A stretch of 64,000 bases of DNA from NCBI GenBank assembly GCA_902363125.1, contig CABIZD010000011.1, forward strand, positions 5,473-69,472, written 5' to 3'. Below the pieces are notes generated by a model. That model made no database searches. It was not told the DNA's origin and saw only the letters and a program-made list of their open reading frames with translations. Origin of the DNA: Coriobacteriaceae bacterium. GTDB taxonomy: Bacteria > Actinomycetota > Coriobacteriia > Coriobacteriales > Coriobacteriaceae. Within the stretch, counting starts at the first letter, position 1. Each line of letters opens with the position of its first letter. The position numbers and the translations under genes are program-made. This document shows positions 33,140 through 42,415 of this stretch, piece after piece.

Positions 33140-33238
33140 TGCTATGATTCCCTTTATCCCTGCGGAGTAAAGGGGTTTTACTGCCCTGATTCGAATTGGG
33201 CGATTCTGACCATTCGGATATTGAAGGGATGGCGTCTA

Positions 33239-34381
33239 GTGGTTAAGGCACTCAAGATTGAGATATTCCTGCTATGCATGATTGTTCTTATCGGGCTTGC
33301 CGCGCGAAGTCGTCGCTCCTTGTTCTCGAGCACCCTGCAGCTATTGTTTAGCATGCTTGGCTACACCTCTGCCGCGTACATATTATTCGATATGATCTGG
33401 ACGCTTTCGGATGGTGCGGACGGCACGTTGGGTATTGCTGCCAACTGGATTTCCAACGCGGTTTCGTTTTCGCTCTTTGCCATCGCGTGTCTCATTTGGT
33501 TTATCTATTCCGAGACGATGCAGGGCTCTCGCCTTGTGACCTCGCGCTATAGGGTGGTGCTTGTAACGTTGCCTACGGCTCTGGTGGTCGTGCTGGCTTT
33601 TACCAGTTACTGGACGCACGCCTTGTTCTATATCGATTCGCAGGGCGTGTATCGTCGCGGCTTTGCCTATATGATCCAGCCCATTGTCAGCTACTGTTAC
33701 GTTATACATACGTCCCTGCATGCGTTTGTGCAATCTCGCAGGGTCGAGAGCCTGCAGACGAAGGCTATCTATCGAACCTTGGCATTTTTCGCCATTCCGG
33801 CCCTGGTGGGCGGTACCTTTCAGATCGTATACTCGGTGCCTGGCCTTTGTGTCGGCATAATGATTAGCATGTTGCTGCTCTATATCATCTGCCAGGAGCA
33901 ACTGATCTCGACCGACCCGTTGACTGGCCTCAACAATCGCAACCGTTTTGAGACCTATATGCTGTCGCTCTTTTCAAATGTGGATCAGGCCGAAGATGTG
34001 TATCTGCTTATGATGGACGCTGACGGCTTTAAGCAGATTAACGATCGTTATGGACATGTGGAGGGCGACCATGCTCTTCAGGTCATATCCGCTGCGCTCA
34101 AAGAAGTCTGCTCGGCGTCTGGTGGCTTTATCGCGCGTTATGGTGGCGATGAGTTCGTGGTGCTCCAAAAGGCAGCGGCGGAACAGGATATCATGCATCT
34201 GTGCGCGACAATCAACGACGAGCTCGCGCATGCCGAGGTGCCGTATCTGTTGCGGATGTCCATCGGCTATGCACGGGTCGGTGATAGTGTCGATACCTGG
34301 CAAGACTTGCTTCGCGCTGCCGATGCGGAGCTCTACCGCGTCAAGGCCGATAAAAAGAAAGCCGGCGTCCAGATACGCTAG
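33239..34381 (+). CDS. Membrane diguanylate cyclase (GGDEF)
   Basis: A protein of about 380 residues starting at a GTG that follows GAAGGGATGG at good distance; a TTG at 33221 is the alternative. The first 225 residues contain about seven membrane helices with no recognised sensor domain, and the last 160 are a GGDEF domain with the intact RYGGDEF active site near residue 301. The segment DADGFKQINDRYGHVEGDHAL near 263 is also complete. It should make cyclic di-GMP. A PilZ or EAL partner is not in the window. The inhibitory RxxD site before GGDEF is not apparent. Confidence 0.88.
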   Translation: MVKALKIEIFLLCMIVLIGLAARSRRSLFSSTLQLLFSMLGYTSAAYILFDMIWTLSDGADGTLGIAANWISNAVSFSLFAIACLIWFIYSETMQGSRLVTSRYRVVLVTLPTALVVVLAFTSYWTHALFYIDSQGVYRRGFAYMIQPIVSYCYVIHTSLHAFVQSRRVESLQTKAIYRTLAFFAIPALVGGTFQIVYSVPGLCVGIMISMLLLYIICQEQLISTDPLTGLNNRNRFETYMLSLFSNVDQAEDVYLLMMDADGFKQINDRYGHVEGDHALQVISAALKEVCSASGGFIARYGGDEFVVLQKAAAEQDIMHLCATINDELAHAEVPYLLRMSIGYARVGDSVDTWQDLLRAADAELYRVKADKKKAGVQIR

Positions 34382-34387
34382 AAAAAA

Positions 34388-34423
34388 GGCGCACGACCGT
34401 TGCGATGGTCGTGCGCCCTTTTT
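34388..34423 (+). terminator. Strong intrinsic terminator
   Basis: GGCGCACGACC (34388-34398) pairs perfectly with GGTCGTGCGCC (34407-34417), preceded by A6 and followed by CTTTTT. It ends the GGDEF transcript and, by symmetry, could serve the minus-strand gene as well. Confidence 0.88.
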
Positions 34424-34570
34424 GCGTTTGCGGGGGCCACCGGCCATAACGCCCAGGCGCGGTGCGGCAAGACGAGCGTCTGCCGCCGCGGCTCGGTACG
34501 AAATCAACGAGAGCCAGTGCATTCCATTAAGCTAAAGTGTGTGAAGGCTCTCTCTAAAAAGGTGAGCTCG

Positions 34571-35506
34571 CTAGGCTTTTTTGGGTTTGTTGACGATGAT
34601 TATGCCGCCGCAGACCAACAGCAGGGCAACGATGACGGTAATGGGGCTCGTGCCAGCGCCCTCGCCGAGCAGCAGCGCGCTCAGCAGTACGCCAAAGACC
34701 GGGTTCATAAACCCAAAGACCGAGACGCGGCTGACGGGGTTGACGGCAAGCAGGCGCGACCACAGCGAGTAGGCGACCGCGGAGATAAGCGCCATGTAGA
34801 TGATGAGCGCGATGGCGGGGGCAATTGTCGTGGGGGAGAGCGTGCCACCCATCAAAAAGCCGATGGCGGTGAGGACCAGGCCGCCGACCAAGAACTGCCA
34901 CCCGGCAAGCAAGACGCCGTCGTGCTTGCGCGAGAAGATGCCGATCAGGCAGGTCGAAAGAGCACCCGCGACAGTGGAGGCTAGGATAAAGCCCTCGCCA
35001 TCGAGCCTGAAGCCAAAGGTGCCATCTGCGCCCGAGAGGTTGACGAGCGCGACGCCGGCAAAGCCCAGCGCACAGCCAAGCACCTTGGCCGTATTGAGCT
35101 TCTCGGTGTGAAATGCCAGGGCGGCAAAGAGGATTGCGAGGAAGTTGGCGCTGGCCTCGATGATGGAGCTCGACATGGCGCTGGCGCGCGAGAGGCCCAG
35201 ATAGAAAAAGAAGTACTGCCCGATAGTCTGGAAGAGCGACAAGACAAAGATGGGCTTGATGTCGCGAGCCTGCGGAATGAGGGGGCGGCGTTGGGCCGCA
35301 CTCATCCCAACGATAACCAGGGCGCCGGCAAGCGTGAAGCGCAAGCCCGCAAAGAGCAGCTGTGAGGCGCTATCGTGCGCCGGGATACCAAAGAGTGCGT
35401 AGCCGATCTTGATGCAGGGAAAGGCCGATCCCCAGAGTGCACAGCAAACAAGACAGCCCAGGATAAGTCCGGGCAGGGTGGCGAGATACGGCTTGCGGCT
35501 TTCCAT
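34571..35506 (-). CDS. DMT superfamily (EamA) transporter
   Basis: A 311-residue protein with ten predicted membrane helices in two EamA repeats; ALWGSAFPCIKIGYALF near residue 24 begins the first repeat. The ATG at 35506 follows AGGAAGGACATC. EamA proteins export amino acids, purines or other metabolites; the substrate is not visible. The gene lies 37 bases past the purL terminator and is read in the same direction. Codon use resembles its neighbours. Confidence 0.85.
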   Translation of the reverse strand: MESRKPYLATLPGLILGCLVCCALWGSAFPCIKIGYALFGIPAHDSASQLLFAGLRFTLAGALVIVGMSAAQRRPLIPQARDIKPIFVLSLFQTIGQYFFFYLGLSRASAMSSSIIEASANFLAILFAALAFHTEKLNTAKVLGCALGFAGVALVNLSGADGTFGFRLDGEGFILASTVAGALSTCLIGIFSRKHDGVLLAGWQFLVGGLVLTAIGFLMGGTLSPTTIAPAIALIIYMALISAVAYSLWSRLLAVNPVSRVSVFGFMNPVFGVLLSALLLGEGAGTSPITVIVALLLVCGGIIIVNKPKKA

Positions 35507-35530
35507 GATGTCCTTCCTGCATGCGCGAAG

Positions 35531-35568
35531 CAAAAAAGAACCCGCCACCGGATGTGTCGGTGGCGGGT
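35531..35568 (-). terminator. Terminator for purL
   Basis: On the minus strand ACCCGCCACC and GGTGGCGGGT pair around a 9-base loop and are followed by TTCTTTTTTG, a standard intrinsic terminator for purL. Confidence 0.85.
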
Positions 35569-35605
35569 GTTGTTACCCGAAGGGATTGTACCCGATGGGA
35601 AAGGT

Positions 35606-38600
35606 TTAAGCGAAGTAGGCCACGCCGCTTTCAAAGATCGGCATGAACTTATCGCCGGGGACATGCTCGGGCACGTTGCGGTACAGGTTGTCGCCGCGAC
35701 GCTCGGCATGGCCCATCTTGCCCAGGACGCGACCGTCGGGGCTCGTGATGCCCTCGATGGCGAGTGCGGAGCCGTTGGGGTTGACGGAGAGATCCATGCT
35801 GGGCTTACCGTCCTCGCCCACGTACTGCGTGGCGACCTGGCCGTTGGCGATCAGCTGGGCGAGCACTTCATCGTTAGCGACAAAGCGGCCCTCGCCGTGG
35901 CTGATGGCGACGGTGTAGGGGTCGTCCAGGCTGCACTGCGACAGCCACGGGGACAAGTTGGACGAGATGCGGGTGCGCACCAGACGGCTCTGGTGGCGAC
36001 CGATGGTGTTGAACGTCAACGTGGGCGCATCGGGCGTGGCGTCGACGATGTCGCCGTAGGGCACCAGACCGAGCTTGATCAGGGCCTGGAAGCCGTTGCA
36101 GATGCCCAGCATCAGGCCATCGCGGGCCTTGAGCAGGTCGCGGACTGCCTCGGTGACCTCGGGAGCGCGGAAGAACGCCGTGATGAACTTGGCGGAGCCG
36201 TCGGGCTCGTCGCCGCCCGAGAAGCCGCCGGGGATCATGACGATCTGGCTTGCGCGGATGCGGCGGGCAAGCTCGTGGGTGCTCTCGGCGACGGCCTCGG
36301 GCGTGAGGTTGTTGATCACGAAGGTGTCGGCCTCGGCGCCGGCGGCGCGGAAGGCACGGGCACTATCGTACTCGCAGTTGTTGCCGGGGAACACGGGGAT
36401 AACCACGCGCGGGCGGGCGATCTTGGCGCCGCCGTACACGTGGATGTCCTTGGCGCGGAAGTCGATGGTCTCGACCTCGGGGGTCTCGTCGGCGCTGCGG
36501 TAGGCAAAGACGCCCTCGATGCCGCTCTCCCAGGCCTCCTGGAGCTCGGAGAGCTCGATGACTTCGGAGCCGGTGTCGATGACATAGCCCTCGACGGTGG
36601 TGCCCAGGGGCTCGACGACAACGCCGTCGGCGACCTCGGGCAGCTCGGCATCCTCGGCGAGCTCGACGATAAAGCTGCCGTAGAGCGGGGTGAAGAGGCT
36701 CTCCACGTCTACATCCTCGGCAAGCTCGATACCGATCTGGTTACCGACGCACATCTTAAAGAGGCTCTCGGCGCCGCAGCCGTAGCCGGGCGTGGAGATG
36801 GCCAGGGCGTTGCCGGTAGCAGTGAGCGCCTCGACGGCGTCAAACGCGGCGAGCAGCTGCTGAGCGTCGGGGCGGTAGTCCTCGCCATAGGTGGCGGGGG
36901 CGATGCGGACGACGCGGTGCGTGAGGCCCTTGAACTCGGGCGAGACGGCGCGGGCGGCCTTGCCCACGGCGACGGCGAAGCTGATCAGGGTCGGCGGAAC
37001 GTTGAGCTCGCCGGCCTCGTCCTCAAACGAACCGCTCATGGAGTCCTTGCCGCCGATGGCGCCGGCACCCAGGTCGACTTGGGCCATGAGGGCGCCCAGG
37101 ACGGCTGCCGTGGGCTTGCCCCAGCGCTCGGCCTCGGTGCGCAGACGCTCGAAGTACTCCTGGAAGGAGAGGTAGGCGCGCTTGTGCTCAAAGCCGGCAG
37201 CCACGAGCTTGGCGATGGACTCGACCACGGACAGGTAGGCGCCCGCAAACTGGTCGGCTTCCATCAGATAGGGGTTAAAGCCCCATGCCATGGCGCTCGC
37301 CGTGGTGGTCTCGCCGTCCACGGGGAACTTGGCGACCATGGCCGAGCTGGGGGTGAGCTGCGTCTTGCCGCCAAAGGGCATGAGCACGGTTGCGGCACCG
37401 ATGGTGGAGTCGAAGCGCTCGGAAAGGCCCTTGTTGGAAGCGACGTTGAGGTCGGTGACGAGCGAGGTCATGCGCTCGGCAAGCGTGGTGCCGGCCCAGC
37501 TGGGCTGCCACACGCTACGGGCGCACACGTGGGCGACCTGGTGCTTGGGTGCGCCGTTGGAGTTGAGGAACTCGCGGGACAGGTCGACGATAGCGACGCC
37601 GTTCCAGGCCATGCGCATGCGCGGCTCGGCGGTAACCTCGGCGATAACGGTCGCCTCCAGGTTCTCCTCGGCGGCGTAGCCCATGAACTCCTCGACGTCA
37701 CCGTCGGCGACGGCGCAGGCCATGCGCTCCTGGGACTCAGAGATAGCGAGCTCGGTGCCGTCCAGGCCGTCGTACTTCTTGGTCACGGTGTCCAGGTCGA
37801 CATACAGGCCGTCGGCAAGCTCGCCCACGGCGACCGAGACGCCGCCGGCGCCAAAGTCGTTGCAGCGCTTGATCAGACGGCAGGCGTCGCCGCGGCGGAA
37901 CAGACGCTGCAGCTTGCGCTCGACAGGGGCGTTGCCCTTCTGGACCTCGGCACCCGAGGTCTCGATGGACTCGGTGTTCTGGGTCTTGGAGGAGCCGGTG
38001 GCGCCACCGATGCCATCGCGGCCGGTGCGGCCGCCCAGCAGGATGATCTTGTCGGTGGGGGCGGGGCACTCGCGACGAACGTGGTTTGCCGGGGTAGCGC
38101 CCACGACGGCGCCGACCTCCATGCGCTTGGCCACGTAGCCGGGGTGATAGAGCTCGTTGACCTGACCGGTGGCAAGGCCGATCTGGTTGCCGTAGCTGGA
38201 GTAGCCGGCGGCGGCAGTAGTCACGAGCTTGCGCTGCGGCAGCTTGCCCTCGAGCGTCTCGGAAACCGGGACGGTGGGGTCGCCGGCGCCGGTGACGCGC
38301 ATGGCCTGGTACACATAGCTGCGGCCCGAGAGCGGGTCACGGATAGCGCCGCCCACGCAGGTGGCGGCACCGCCGAAGGGCTCGATCTCGGTCGGGTGGT
38401 TGTGGGTCTCGTTCTTAAAGAGGAACAGCCAGTCCTGGTCCTCGCCATCGACATCGACCTTCACCTTGACGGTGCAGGCGTTGATCTCCTCGGATTCGTC
38501 GACATCGGTCATGACGCCGGTCTTCTTAAGGTACTTGGCGCCGATGGTGCCCATGTCCATGAGGCAGACGGGCTTGGCGTCGCGACCGAGCTCGTGGCGC

Positions 38601-39352
38601 ATCTCCATGTAGCGGTCGAAGGCTTGCTGCACCACGGCGTCGTCGATCGTCACGTCGTCCAGGACGGTGCCGAAAGTGGTGTGGCGGCAGTGGTCGGACC
38701 AATAGGTGTCGATTACGCGGATCTCGGTGATGGTGGGGTCGCGGTCCTCATCGCGGAAGTACTGCTGGCAGAAGGCGATGTCTGCTTCGTCCATGGCAAG
38801 GCCGCGATCGGCGATAAAGGCGGCAAGGCCGGCCTCGTCGAGCTTGCGGAAGCCGTCGAGCACCTCGACGGGCTGGGGCTCGGGAGTCTCCATGTACAGC
38901 GTCTCGGGCAGGTCGAGCGAGGCGATGCGGGCCTCGACGGGATTCACCACGTAGTGCTTGATGGCCTCGATGGCGGCCTCGTCCAGAGCGCCCGAGATCA
39001 TATAGACCTTGGCGGAGCGCACGGCGGGGCGCTCACCCTGGCTGATGAGCTGCACGCACTCGCTGGCGGAGTCGGCGCGCTGGTCAAACTGGCCAGGCAG
39101 GAACTCGACGGCAAAGACGGCGCCATCGCTTGCGGGGAGTTCGTCGTAGGTCACATCGACCTGGGGCTCGCTAAAGACGGTCGGCACGCAGGAGCGGAAA
39201 AGCTCCTCGTCGATGCCCTCGACGTCGTAGCGGTTGATGATCCTCAGGGCCTCGATGCCCTTGATGCCGAGAATTTCGGTCAGCTCGCCCTTGAGCTGCT
39301 GAGCCTCGACGTCGAACCCGGGTTTCTTCTCCACGTAGATACGAGAGACCAT
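35606..39352 (-). CDS. purL: Phosphoribosylformylglycinamidine synthase, single chain
   Basis: A 1248-residue enzyme of purine synthesis that converts FGAR to FGAM with glutamine and ATP. The ATG at 39352 follows AGGAAGGCAGGAACC; an upstream in-frame codon at 39460 is rejected. It has the large, fused architecture. An N-terminal PurS-like segment (YVEKKPGFDVEAQQLKGEL) is followed by two AIR-synthase-like ATP domains with WSDHCRHTTF near 215 and KNETHNHPTEIEPF near 325. The C-terminal glutaminase has FPGNNCEYD near 978 and the catalytic cysteine in LGICNGFQALIK near 1075. It is transcribed alone, in the direction away from the antiporter gene. Confidence 0.95.
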   Translation of the reverse strand: MVSRIYVEKKPGFDVEAQQLKGELTEILGIKGIEALRIINRYDVEGIDEELFRSCVPTVFSEPQVDVTYDELPASDGAVFAVEFLPGQFDQRADSASECVQLISQGERPAVRSAKVYMISGALDEAAIEAIKHYVVNPVEARIASLDLPETLYMETPEPQPVEVLDGFRKLDEAGLAAFIADRGLAMDEADIAFCQQYFRDEDRDPTITEIRVIDTYWSDHCRHTTFGTVLDDVTIDDAVVQQAFDRYMEMRHELGRDAKPVCLMDMGTIGAKYLKKTGVMTDVDESEEINACTVKVKVDVDGEDQDWLFLFKNETHNHPTEIEPFGGAATCVGGAIRDPLSGRSYVYQAMRVTGAGDPTVPVSETLEGKLPQRKLVTTAAAGYSSYGNQIGLATGQVNELYHPGYVAKRMEVGAVVGATPANHVRRECPAPTDKIILLGGRTGRDGIGGATGSSKTQNTESIETSGAEVQKGNAPVERKLQRLFRRGDACRLIKRCNDFGAGGVSVAVGELADGLYVDLDTVTKKYDGLDGTELAISESQERMACAVADGDVEEFMGYAAEENLEATVIAEVTAEPRMRMAWNGVAIVDLSREFLNSNGAPKHQVAHVCARSVWQPSWAGTTLAERMTSLVTDLNVASNKGLSERFDSTIGAATVLMPFGGKTQLTPSSAMVAKFPVDGETTTASAMAWGFNPYLMEADQFAGAYLSVVESIAKLVAAGFEHKRAYLSFQEYFERLRTEAERWGKPTAAVLGALMAQVDLGAGAIGGKDSMSGSFEDEAGELNVPPTLISFAVAVGKAARAVSPEFKGLTHRVVRIAPATYGEDYRPDAQQLLAAFDAVEALTATGNALAISTPGYGCGAESLFKMCVGNQIGIELAEDVDVESLFTPLYGSFIVELAEDAELPEVADGVVVEPLGTTVEGYVIDTGSEVIELSELQEAWESGIEGVFAYRSADETPEVETIDFRAKDIHVYGGAKIARPRVVIPVFPGNNCEYDSARAFRAAGAEADTFVINNLTPEAVAESTHELARRIRASQIVMIPGGFSGGDEPDGSAKFITAFFRAPEVTEAVRDLLKARDGLMLGICNGFQALIKLGLVPYGDIVDATPDAPTLTFNTIGRHQSRLVRTRISSNLSPWLSQCSLDDPYTVAISHGEGRFVANDEVLAQLIANGQVATQYVGEDGKPSMDLSVNPNGSALAIEGITSPDGRVLGKMGHAERRGDNLYRNVPEHVPGDKFMPIFESGVAYFA

Positions 39353-39536
39353 TGGTTCCTGCCTTCCTGATCGGTTGGGCGTACGGTACGGTATGCGGCA
39401 GCGGTCGGTTTGCGGGGTCTGCCCTGCGGTCGCCTTGAGCCACATGTTTGTAAACCTCACTATGATACGACAGCTCGCGGCGCGTTGAGGACGGCGAGGG
39501 TGCTACAGTGAAGCGCAAACAAGAGAAAGGCATTAC

Positions 39537-41099
39537 ATGGCATTCGTTTCGCTCGCCATCATCGCACTCGTGGCCTTTGCGAGTCCTTTTATCGCCTCGG
39601 CGATTCCCGGAAAACCCGTTCCCGAGACGGTCTTTTTGCTCGTGCTCGGCGCGGTGCTGGGACCCCATATGCTCGGCGTCATCCATGTAGATGCTGAGGT
39701 CTCGCTTGTGTCCGAGCTGGGCCTGGCCTTTTTGTTCCTGCTTGCCGGCTTTGAGATCGACCCCAAGAGCATCACGGGCGTCGAGGGGCGCTACGGCTTG
39801 GCGACGTGGGTCGTCACGTTTGGTATCGCCTGGCTTGCCGTGCGCTTTACCCCGTGGTTCTCAGTCAGTCATTTCGACGGTATCGCCGTGACGCTTGCCC
39901 TCACTTCGACGGCGCTCGGTACGCTCGTGCCCATTATGCGTGAGCGCTCGCTCACCGGCACGCGCGTGGGCGACTCGATTCTCGCGTATGGCACTTGGGG
40001 CGAGCTCGGTCCCGTGCTCGCCATGTCGGTGCTGTTGTCTGCCCGCACTGGCATCCAAACGCTCGTTATCCTTGGCTTGTTTGCGGTGGTCTGCGTGTTG
40101 CTGGCCGTGGTCCCGAGCCGCTCCAAGCGCGTCGGCAGCCGCTTCTTTGCGTTTGTCGAGGAACGCGCCGATACCACGTCGCAGACCTTCGTGCGCCTGA
40201 CGGTGCTCATCCTGGTCACACTCGTGGCTTTCTCGGCCGTCTTTGATCTCGACATTGTGTTGGGTTCTTTTGCCGCCGGCTTTGTCTTGCGCTACATCAT
40301 CCCCGAGGGCAACCATACGCTCGAGACCAAGCTCGACGGTCTGGCCTACGGTTTTTTGATTCCGGTGTTCTTTACCGTATCGGGCGCAAAGATCGATCTG
40401 ACGGCCGTGGCGTCGCGCCCGGGTCTGCTCGTGGGCTTTATCGTGGCGTTGTTGATTATTCGTGCCGTGCCCATTCTTATTTCCATGAGCATTTGTCCTG
40501 CGACGCGCGATGTGTCGGCGTATGGTCGCATTACCGTGGCCCTGTACTGCACCACGGCGCTGCCGATCATCGTTGCCGTTACGAGCGTTGCCGTCAACGC
40601 GGGCGCGCTGTCGCAAGATATTGCGTCGGTCATGGTTGCCGCCGGTGCCATCACGGTGTTCTTGATGCCATTGCTCGCGCAGCTCTTTTACCGCGTGGTG
40701 GATGCCGCGCCGGTCGCCGCCGTGGCAGAGGTTGCCGAGCATCCATCCGATGCGCTCGACATCTTGCGCGCCCACCACGACCTAGCGAGCTTGCTCGCGC
40801 GCGAGCATGAGCTGCTGACTTCGCATGGTCATGGTCGCGTATTCGAGGGCCTGCCTACGCTCGATACGATTGCCGAGCGTCTTTCCGCCGAGGCGGCGAG
40901 CGGCCACATCGATGCCCGCATCGTGGACGCTGCGCACCTGCTTGCCGATAAGACCTATGGAGACGAGGTCGACCCGTCCGAGCTGACTCCGCGCGAGCGT
41001 CGCCGCCTGGAGCGCGCCAAGCTCGCCGTGCGCGAATACCGCCGCCGCATGTTGGAGCTCTATGCAAGAGAAGAAGCCGAGGACGACGACGGCAAGTAG
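39537..41099 (+). CDS. CPA2-type cation:proton antiporter (KefB-like)
   Basis: A 520-residue protein. The first 385 residues form about 12 membrane helices with the Na+/H+-exchanger layout, including LAFLFLLAGFEIDPKSI near residue 62 and the helix TVFLLVLGAVLGPHMLG near 30. Residues 390-520 are a cytoplasmic, charged region without a TrkA-N nucleotide-binding domain, rich in Arg/Glu near the end (RERRRLERAKLAVREYRRRM). It probably exchanges K+ or Na+ for H+. It is divergent from purL and convergent to an SDR gene across the 41113-41347 palindrome array. Confidence 0.85.
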   Translation: MAFVSLAIIALVAFASPFIASAIPGKPVPETVFLLVLGAVLGPHMLGVIHVDAEVSLVSELGLAFLFLLAGFEIDPKSITGVEGRYGLATWVVTFGIAWLAVRFTPWFSVSHFDGIAVTLALTSTALGTLVPIMRERSLTGTRVGDSILAYGTWGELGPVLAMSVLLSARTGIQTLVILGLFAVVCVLLAVVPSRSKRVGSRFFAFVEERADTTSQTFVRLTVLILVTLVAFSAVFDLDIVLGSFAAGFVLRYIIPEGNHTLETKLDGLAYGFLIPVFFTVSGAKIDLTAVASRPGLLVGFIVALLIIRAVPILISMSICPATRDVSAYGRITVALYCTTALPIIVAVTSVAVNAGALSQDIASVMVAAGAITVFLMPLLAQLFYRVVDAAPVAAVAEVAEHPSDALDILRAHHDLASLLAREHELLTSHGHGRVFEGLPTLDTIAERLSAEAASGHIDARIVDAAHLLADKTYGDEVDPSELTPRERRRLERAKLAVREYRRRMLELYAREEAEDDDGK

Positions 41100-41112
41100 T
41101 CGATACTCTCTC

Positions 41113-41347
41113 GGGGAAGCCGCGTCCCGCTTTGAAGGCTCGGAACGGGATATGGTTTCCGAAACAGGGGCAGTTGGGAAACTGTGTCCTGGAATGGGCG
41201 CTCAGAGTGGGATGCAGTTTCCGCGAGAGACCCGTTGCGGAAAGCGTGTCCCAGAATGCGCGCCCAGAATGGGACATAGTTTCCGAAAGAAGGCCCTGAG
41301 GGAAACTGCGCCCCGTTCTGAGCTGAAATACCGGGACGCAGCTTCCC
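41113..41347. repeat. Array of eight alternating half-sites at about 31 bp
   Basis: The gap 41100-41443 contains eight copies of a 15-19 bp motif of the form GGGAYRYRGTTTCC, alternately inverted: 41113 (reverse), 41146 (forward), 41176, 41207, 41238, 41269, 41300 and 41332. Spacing is 30-33 bases throughout. Neighbouring copies are complementary, so the DNA can form four hairpins, and the outermost pair (GGGGAAGC near 41113 and GCTTCCCC at 41340-41347) is complementary too. There is no T run and no convincing gene inside. The regular alternation fits a BIME/REP-like cluster or a multi-site binding array. Confidence 0.75.
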
Positions 41348-41360
41348 CTGCAAGCAGAAC

Positions 41361-41403
41361 AAGGCGCGCTGCCTGCGGTTGATGCAGACAGCGCGCCTTT
41401 TGC
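41361..41403. terminator. Bidirectional terminator between convergent genes
   Basis: AAGGCGCGCTGCCTGC (41361-41376) pairs with GCAGACAGCGCGCCTT (41384-41399) with one internal mismatch, followed by TTTGCG. The 5' AA and 3' TTTT allow use from both sides, for the antiporter and the SDR gene. Confidence 0.8.
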
Positions 41404-41443
41404 GTTGGGCCTCGTTGAGGTTCGAAGTCGTGGTTTGCGACCT

Positions 41444-42193
<750 letters not shown>

Positions 42194-42352
42194 GGTGCCT
42201 CCATTCTTCGGGGGTGGACGTACGCAGCACAGGATAGCGGCGGACAAAAACAAACATGCCTGCTTATCGGTGAGCGGTATCCCTGGTTGACACCGAACGG
42301 TCAAGTTGTTCAAACGCTGGCCGCGGCAATGCGCTCCGAGCGCGCAAGCAAA

Positions 42353-42385
42353 GGGGGCTCCCGTCCAAGACCGGACGGGAGCCCC
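42353..42385 (-). terminator. Terminator for homoserine dehydrogenase
   Basis: GGGGCTCCCGTCC (42354-42366) pairs perfectly with GGACGGGAGCCCC (42373-42385) around a six-base loop; on the minus strand the stem is followed by CTTTGCTTGC, a weak T run. Confidence 0.7.
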
Positions 42386-42415
42386 TCAAATATATGTCGT
42401 ATGGCGAGAACCGAA

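Noticed and set aside
35375..39370. A 1331-codon open frame on the plus strand opposite purL
   Set aside because: Antisense to a full-length PurL with intact motifs. GC-rich codon bias keeps the opposite frame open; the product is Gly/Asp/Val-rich low complexity without any domain.
41113..41347. CRISPR array
   Set aside because: Regular spacing, but the copies alternate in orientation and are only 15-19 bases with no unique spacers and no cas genes near.
41060..41382. Frames of about 100 codons on both strands through the palindrome array
   Set aside because: They read through the repeat itself, repeat the motif in translation, and lack ribosome sites.
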